The position numbers were made by a program, and so were the translations under genes. A stretch of DNA of 9,104 bases. Origin: Bacteroidia bacterium (lineage in GTDB: Bacteria; Bacteroidota; Bacteroidia; Bacteroidales; Azobacteroidaceae). The stretch lies in contig BNTU01000115.1 of NCBI GenBank assembly GCA_025996835.1, positions 1-9,104 of the forward strand, in the 5' to 3' direction. Within the stretch, counting starts at the first letter, position 1. Every line of letters begins with the position of its first letter. The notes under the pieces were generated by a model that saw only the letters and a list, made by a program, of their open reading frames with translations, had not been told where the DNA came from and did no database searches. Below are positions 1 to 6,839 of the stretch, one piece after another.

Positions 1-3000
1 TGTGGGGGGGAGAATATTGGGAGTAGTAGAAGGAGGGAGGGGAGCAGGAGTAGAAATACCAAACAACCTACTGAAGAAACGAGTGAGTAGGCACGGTGAT
101 GAATGCAACGCTGCCCTGTTAGCCGCAGGAGCCACCGCCACTATTGCCGGAGCACTACCGCTTGCAACATCGCGCAACGCACCGCCGCCGGACGCCACCC
201 TCCGTGCAGACACACTCATATCGCCGCTAACCTTCGCCTCTTCGTGCGCAGACAGATACACGCGGTGGGTGCGATTGCTGCTGGTGCCAAACGAATAAAT
301 CGTATCGCGGGAGGTGCTGACGCTGATGCTGCCCACACCTGCACCAAAACTGACATTTTGCGGATATTCGCCCGCTAATTTGGCTAATTCATTTTTTGCC
401 AAAATATTGAGCCACCCGTTTATCTGGTCGTGAGCCATGAGTACCGAATCCTGAGGACCATTCTCCAGATGTCCCAAATTAGGCTCATACAGCATATTCA
501 TAATCGCCAGCGAGGTGGTGTCCCAAATAATGGTATAACTTGGACCGTCATACGCCCCCTCCGCCGTTGCCCGCTCGTGAAAAGCGGTATCGCTGTTCAG
601 CAGTCCAAATTTGCTGTGGTTTTCACGTAAATGCGACACATATACCGGTGCGGTGATAGTTGCGGTGTCTATGCCGTAATCACTTTTCAATTTGGCGTAC
701 ATAGCACTGTCGTTCCACTCTTTGTTTCTGTCCTTTATTTGTGGGATGACAATGCGCGACAACAACCCCCACACAGCCTCCCTCCACTTGGGAATCATGA
801 TGTTCTCTATTTCATATTCTGTGTAGGCAAAACTTGTTTCAAAACTTTCGCCTACTCCCATGATTGAGGTTTTGACGATAGCAAAATCTTTATTCGGGTC
901 AGATAAAATATTCTCCTCCTGGTTGGAAAAAGTCGCTGTCGGTCTAATCTCCACAGCATTGACCTTGCCATAGACAGTATTCACAGCCTGCCCGACAAAC
1001 AAATCGCCCGCATCGCCCACAAACACATCGGCACCGGCACCAAAAAGGGCAGGGTTGGCCATCGTGGAAAAGCCCTGAGTGAACTTGTAGGTCGTTTGCA
1101 TAGAGCCATTGCCCATCGACGTCCATGTACTCTCTACTCCTTCGCCAAGTGTTGCCAAAACGGAGGAAGAAGTGGCTATCGGACCCAGTGCCATCATCGT
1201 AGAATAGCCGAGCGAGCCTGCCAGTTTAGTGGTAAGGAATGTGCCTTCTGTCCACGAATCAAACTCCGTGTGCACAAGCGTTGTGCCCGCATTGATATAG
1301 GCATAGCTGCTGGTGCCGGGAGGGTCGTGCAGCACAAAATCCACCTTCGGGGGTGCAGAAGTCCGAAAATCGGTGCCGGTAGTCGTTCCGCCCAATACAT
1401 AGGCTTCCATGCCCTTCGCACCAAAATTACCCGAATAATAGGAATGCCCGCCAACGGTCATCGTGGTGTTCAACCTGGGCAACACGCCGCCGCTCGGTGC
1501 ACCGACAGCGAACTCATAAATCCCCATTTTTAAATCTCTATCCATTGCAATAGTAACAGGTGCCGTATTCTCTGCGATGGTCGATATAATACTAAACGTA
1601 GCATCCTCTACCGGCATTGTCTCAATTACAAATTTATCCAAACTGATATGGTATTCGTTCGCATAAAGCGCAAAGGCATACGATTTGCCCTGCAAAAACA
1701 CCGGTTTTTCAAAGGTGTAATAACCGGGGTCGTCCGGCTGTAAGTCCAAATTGACCAGCGCAATGGTTGTGTCGGGGAACACATACTCTTTTTCGCCAAA
1801 ATAATCGACAAACTCTCCCTCCGTTTCCTCTTCGTCGCTCCACGCCCACTGCCGTAACATGTAAACCGGCTCCGGATGCCAATTATAGTTCCATTCGCGG
1901 TGGTAGCGGATAGTGTCCGTGTGTTCCACATACTTCTTTTTCCCGTCCACCACTACCGAATCGCCCCAAGTAAGCGTGTTTTTTTTCATCTCGGCGTCGT
2001 CGGCAACGGGGGCATCGCGCAGGTCGAGCCGTTCATGCCGGTTGTAGATAATGCCATGAAAATCGCCCTTGATGTCGCCTATCTCATAGAGTTCGGGATA
2101 CACCCACGCCACATATTCGCCGGAGGTAGGGTTGACATGAATCGTGATGTCGTTGCCGTTTATCGTCATCTCGGTCACATCCTGTGCCAAGCCGCCAAAA
2201 TCATAACCGCTGTCTGCCAAGGCTTCCAACTCCAACTCATAATCCAACTCAACATCGTAGTCAGCACCTGCATCGGCTGCATCGGCTACCTCCTCTTCAT
2301 CATCTGCCAAATAGTCTTCGGCAAATTTTGCCCAGTCGAAGTCGCCGTCTTCATCGATATATTTCGCCCGGTATTCCGCTTCATTCACATCCACACCTTC
2401 GTCCCGTAAATAGCGCACCCAGTCAAAGTCGCCATCTTCGGTTTCATACGCCTCCCAATCCCACTCTTCCTCCTCTATAGCAGTGAGATAGGCATCCCAA
2501 TCAAACTCGGTGTCGTCATTCAAATAGGCTTCCCACTCAGGGTCTTCCGGCTCGTCAGCCAGCAGTTCTGCCTCTTCCCGCAACTCCTCTTCGGTCGGCT
2601 CGTTCAGCCAGTCATAAAGGTCAGCGGCATTATCAAGGCTATACCGCTGCCAATCCAAAATGCCCCACTCATCCAAATAGTTGCCCCAGTCCAAATACTT
2701 GTCTTCATTGATGACCATCCAGTCCCAATCCACCGTGCTGTCCGAAAGCATATACTGCTCAATCCAGTCATCGCCGACCTCTTCCTCTTCCTCTTCCTCC
2801 TCTTCTTCGCCTAAATAATCCTCCATGGTCAAGTTTCGCAGCCATCCGCCTTTGTCGTGCAGAACAAAAACAGTGGTATCGGTGGCAGCAGTGCGCAACT
2901 TAAATTCGGATTTCGGCACCACCTTGAGCACCAACGAATCCACCCCGATATTGTTGTTGCCCCAGCCAAAGCCGGTAGGCACACCGTCTTCTGTTTTTCC

Positions 3001-4650
3001 GCCTGTGATATGCCCAATCAACTTCACCCGCGTCAGGTCTTGAAAATTCACCCCGGAGCGATTAGCCTGATAATCAAGATTTTGACCGGTAATCTGCGAC
3101 AGGGCTTTGCCATCGTTGACAAACCAATGCCCTACTTTCTCCACCTTAAACTCGTGGACGCCAACAGGCACTTCCAGCGCGTAGGTGCCATCCGCAGCGG
3201 ACTTTATCGGCTGCCCATCGGACAAACAACGGTTGCCGTCTATCATGAACGTGCAACCCTCCACCGGGTAATTGCCGCCCTCGTACATTACGCGACCTGA
3301 TACTTTGAATGATGATTTATCTTCAAAATCAGCCCCATTATAAATGTGTTTGGAGGCATTGAAAAAGAACGCCAGCGTGCTCGGCGTAAACAGATGCGCA
3401 CTCGAGCCTTCGCCCAAAGTCGGCGTCAGCGTAAACGAACTGCCATCGCCCGTGTAGGGTATCGTGTTGATGATATAGGAGCCGGTTGCATCGGTGATGG
3501 CTTTGTTTGCCAGCAGTGCCCGACTTGGGGCATCCGAAGTATGAAAATCGTGTTTGGCATTGTCTGCGGTGCGGACTGAGCCGTGATTTTCGTTGAACGA
3601 GGTGCCGGTGGCGGTTGCCGAGGCATCATACACCTCATCATCGCTCCACTCGTCGAAGCGGTAATAGACCATCAAGTCTGCCTCTTTGCCGGCTATAAAA
3701 CGGTCGTAATCCTGTTTGATTTTGGTGCCCGACAATGCTTTTTTCCAGATGCGGACTTCGTCCATGATGCCGGTAAATCCGGTTGCAGAAGCTGTGCTTC
3801 TGCCCAAATAGATGGTGTCCACAGTCTCGGCAGCGGCAACAACAGTGGCGGTGGCGGCTGCCACCGAATCTCCATTGAGATATAACAAGGCGGTGTTGTT
3901 CGCAAACGTGACTGTAACATGCGTATATTGATTTGCTTGCAGCTGTGCCGTTTCGGGCAGGTTCAGCAGCAAGTCGGTGGTGCCGACAGTGAGCGTGAAG
4001 CTTGTAGAACCATTGGCGCGCACGGCATAACGTCCGGGGCTATCGAACAGAGAGGCAGCATCTTGCGTGCTGTACGGCTTCACCCATGCCTGAAACGTGA
4101 ATGCGGTGGGCGACAAAGTACTTGCCTTACAAGGCGTTTGGATATAATTGCGGACGTCGTCGCTACTGAACTCAAACGCCTTGTTAGGTGCTTCCGAGCT
4201 ACTCTCAGCACTCACCGTGGCTCCTGCAACAGAGGTGGAACCACCCCGAAAGGCTATCTGCCCGAGGACTGTTCCGTAAGGCTGCTTATAGCCCGTGGAA
4301 TGTATCTCGCTGTGTTCCACGATGTCGCCGAAACAGTCTGTCACGCCCACCACTTTATAGTCGTAGTAGATGCCCTGAACGGCAACTTTGTCTTCATACA
4401 TATAGGTCGTGACACTGCTTGAGGGCACTTCGGCGATAAACTCCGGCTGCGCTCCGGCAAGGTCTTTAACCGTGCGCGACAGGCGGAAACTTTGAAAGCG
4501 GTGCCCCGGCGTCATGTCCCAGCGAAGCAATACTTTGTCGTCGTAATAGCCTTTGGAGGCACTGCAAGAGACGATTTTGCCGACCGATTCCAAGCGCAAT
4601 TCCAGAACGGTGTCATTAGTCGTAGAATAGTCGTATACCACATCGGACTC
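1..4650 (-). CDS. Giant LamG/Fn3 surface protein, partial at both ends
   Basis: There is no stop codon in this frame from 4797 down to the left edge, and recognisable protein sequence starts near 4650. Counting residues from 4650: an Fn3-like domain (about 24-115, 'KVLLRWDMTPG' to 'YYDYKVVGVTDCFGD'); a regulatory-like strand (about 128-150, 'GTVLGQIAFRGG'); LamG (about 156-337, with 'FTFQAWVKP', 'LLYLNGDSV' and 'GIMDEVRIWKKALSG'); a carboxypeptidase-regulatory-like domain (about 444-519); an acidic Asp-Trp region (about 609-810); the family body (782-1516); and a Ser/Thr/Pro tail reaching the edge. Neither end is native. The first ATG (4515) lies inside the Fn3 fold, and TTG 4716 and GTG 4641 have no support. 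Upstream of 4650 the frame is only the antisense of the plus-strand gene. Known for the family, from memory: large extracellular proteins of Bacteroidales with no settled function. Inferred here: a secreted or surface adhesin-like protein. The 4650 boundary is my estimate of a rearrangement junction. Confidence 0.85.
103..2307 (-). repeat. Left arm of 2.2-kb inverted repeat (body copy 1)
   Basis: The minus strand here aligns along its whole length with the plus strand at 4659-6839. Both encode the body from an acidic start ('LADDEEE' here, 'QADADEED' there) to 'NRAALH'. This arm is 24 bases longer, through small differences in the acidic start. Similarity is uneven: high for roughly the first 300 bases, lowest in the stretch matching 5090-5430, then very high to the end. 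Positions 433-540 are identical to the reverse complement of 6402-6509. Both arms keep an open frame. Confidence 0.9.
2222..2826 (-). repeat. Acidic Asp-Trp repeat region in minus-strand gene
   Basis: This stretch of about 200 residues opens with 'MEDYLG' and nine consecutive Glu (2782-2812). It then carries about eight irregular copies of a motif close to [FLW]-D-W-x-x-[YF], such as 'FDWDAYL', 'WDWEAYE', 'GDFDWVRYL' and 'GDFDWAKF', spaced about 12-30 residues apart. It ends in 'DYDVELDYELELEAL'. Glu and Asp dominate, and basic residues are rare. The last part overlaps the start of the inverted repeat. The paralogue keeps only its final section ('YYEWEYDLAMDELGYNGFDF'). Confidence 0.8.
3095..3320 (-). 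other. Carboxypeptidase-regulatory-like domain in minus-strand gene
   Basis: The translation 'SSFKVSGRVMYEGGNYPVEG' followed by 'SAADGTYALEVPVGVHEFKV' and 'GHWFVNDG' has the 'GxV.y..g.pv.G' entry and 'sd.dG.y.l.vp.G.h.v.v.k.Gh' exit of this beta-sandwich. Such domains act as structural modules in secreted Bacteroidota proteins. The Cys pair in 'EGCTF' and 'NRCLS' also occurs in the relatives I remember. Confidence 0.75.
3640..4190 (-). other. LamG jelly-roll domain within minus-strand gene
   Basis: The order of motifs is typical of LamG in Bacteroidota proteins: an entry strand ending 'AFEFSSDDV', 'FTFQAWVKP', 'YTHVTVTFANN', 'LLYLNGDSV', 'IYLGR', then 'GIMDEVRIWKKALSG' and 'DLMVYYRFDEW'. The domain normally binds sugars or proteins outside the cell. 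No ligand can be inferred. It sits between two carboxypeptidase-regulatory-like segments, an order I remember from large Bacteroides and Prevotella proteins. Confidence 0.85.
4305..4580 (-). other. Fn3-like domain at the broken N-terminal end
   Basis: The strands 'KVLLRWDMTPGHRFQSFRLS', 'TTYMYEDKVAVQGIYYDYKV' and 'VGVTDCFGD' fit a fibronectin type III sandwich: Trp in strand B, Tyr-x-Tyr-x-Val in strand F. About 24 further residues precede it before the junction near 4650, so the domain itself is probably whole although the protein is not. Confidence 0.6.
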
Positions 4651-4671
4651 ATCATCAAGCAGATGCCGATG
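4641..4671. other. Head-to-head junction between the two frames
   Basis: Protein-like sequence on the minus strand begins just left of here ('DESDVVYDYSTTND'), and body homology on the plus strand begins just right of here at 4659. Neither side has a convincing start codon or any promoter-like spacing; zero to a few bases separate the two. A short inverted repeat, CATCGG at 4641-4646 and CCGATG at 4666-4671, spans the junction. Confidence 0.65.
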
Positions 4672-6839
4672 AAGAAGATGATGGAATTTATTATGAGTGG
4701 GAATATGACTTGGCAATGGATGAGTTGGGATACAACGGGTTTGACTTTGGTGGCTTTGCGCAGGATGTGACCGAGATGACGATAAGCGGCAACGACATCA
4801 CGATTCATATCGACCCCTTCACCGGCGAATATGTGGCGTGGGTCTATCCCGAACTGTATGAGATAGGCGACATTAAGAGCGATGCTCATGGCACTATCTA
4901 CAACCGGCATGAAAGGCTTGACCTGCGCAATGCACCCGTTGCCGAAGACGCCGCGATGAAAAAAAATACGCTCACTTGGGGCGATTCGGTGCTGGTGGAC
5001 GGGAAAAGGAAGTATGAGGAACACATCGACACCATCCGCTACCACCACGAATGGAACTTTGAGTATCGTCCGGAACCAATTTACACCCTGCGGCAGTGGG
5101 TGACAAACGGCGAAGATGACATAGAGGGTGAATTTGTCGATTATTTTGGTGAAAAAGAGTATGTCTTGGGCGACACAACGCTCATGCTGGTCAATTTGGA
5201 CGTGCAGCCGTTAGACTCCGGTTATTACACCTTTGGCAAACCGGTCTTCCAACAAGGTAGAACTTATTCTTTTGTGCTGGTTGCTAATGAATATTATATC
5301 AGTGACACGAAATTAACTATAGAGGCTTTATCGTTAGAGGATGCTACGTTTAGCATTACATCGACCATCGCTGAGAATACGGCTCCTGTTACTCTTCAAG
5401 TGGACCCGGAATTAGGCGTAGGGTTTTATCAGTTCGTTGCCGGGGCTCCAAGTGGCGGCGTGCTGCCCAAGTTGAACACCATAATGACTGTGGGCGGGCG
5501 TTCCTATTACTCGGACCTTTTTGGGGCGGAGGGCATGGAAGCCTACGTGCTGGGCGGAACAACCACCGGCACCGATTTCCGGACTTCTGCACCACCGAAG
5601 GTGGATTTTGTGCTGCACGACCCTCCCGGCACCAGCAGTTATGCCTATATCAATGCCGGCACAACACTGGTGCACACAGAGTTTGATTCGTGGACAAAAG
5701 GAACGTTCCTTACCACTAAAGTGGCAGGCTCGCTCGGCTATTCTACGATGATGGTGCTGGGTCCGATTGGCACGTCCGCCTCCGTTTTGGCAACGCTTGG
5801 CGAAGGAGTAGAGAGTACGTGGACTTCGGCGGGCAATGGCTCTATGACAACGTCTTACACCTTCACTCAGGGCTTTTCCACGATGGGCAACCCTGCCCTG
5901 TTTGGTGCCGGTGCCGACGTGCTGGTGGGCGATGCGGGCGATTTGTTTGTCGGGCAGGCGGTGAACACCGTCTATGGCAAAGTCAATGCTGTGGAGATTA
6001 GACCGACAGAGACTTTTTCCAACAAGGATAATATTTTATCTGACACGGTTCAAGCTTTTGCTATCGGCAAAACCTCAATCATGGGTGTAGGCGAAAGTTT
6101 TGAAACAAGTTTTGCCTACACGGAGTATGAAATAGAAAACATCATGATTCCCAAGTGGCGGGAGGCTGTGAGGGGAGTTTTGTCGCGCATTACCATCCCG
6201 TTGATAAAGGACAGAAGCAAAGAGTGGAACGACAGTGCCATGTATGCCAAATTGCAAAGTGATTACGGCATAGATGTCAAAAATATCACCGCACCGGTGT
6301 ATGTGTCGCATTTACGTGAAAACCATAGCAAATTTGGACTGCTGAACAGCGATACCGCTTTTCACGAACGGGCTACGGCGGAGGGGGCGTATGACGGTCC
6401 CAGTTATACCATTATTTGGGACACCACCTCGCTGGCGATTATGAATATGCTGTATGAGCCTAATTTGGGACATCTGGAGAATGGTCCTCAGGATTCGGTA
6501 CTCATGGCTTACGACCAGATAAACGGGTGGCTCAATATTTTGGCACAAAATGAATTAACCAAATTAATGGGCGAGTATCCGCAGAACGCCAGTTTTGGCG
6601 CAGGCGTGGGCAACGTAGGCATCAGTGCCGCCCACAACGAACTTTATTCGTTCGGTACCAGCAGCAATCGCACCCACCGCGTCTATCTGTCTGCGCACGA
6701 AGAGGCGAAGGTTAGCGGCGATATGAGTGTGTCTGCACGGCGAGTGGCGTCCGGCGGTGGTGCGTTGCGCGATGCTGCAAGCGGCAGTGCTCCGGCAGCA
6801 GTGGCGGTGGTTCCTGCGGCTAACAGGGCAGCGTTGCAT
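4659..6839 (+). repeat. Right arm of 2.2-kb inverted repeat (body copy 2)
   Basis: This is the partner of 103-2307 in opposite orientation, with about 2.35 kb between the arms. The arms point away from each other (head to head). Homology ends at the codon CAT (His) at 6837-6839, matching CAT at 105-103 on the other strand. After that point the two sequences share nothing I can see. Confidence 0.9.

Noticed and set aside
1096..1533. Plus-strand frame of 145 codons rich in Cys, Arg and His
   Set aside because: Antisense of the well-conserved body; the Cys and Arg content comes from GC-rich sense codons.
1876..2409. Plus-strand frame of 177 codons with a 'homologue' on the minus strand at 4512-5048
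   Set aside because: Both are antisense to the two body copies. They resemble each other only because the underlying DNA is an inverted repeat; the sense frames carry the recognisable domains.
103..6839. Composite transposon with long inverted ends
   Set aside because: The repeated arms encode a structural protein body, not a transposase, and I find no terminal repeats or target-site duplication at their outer edges.
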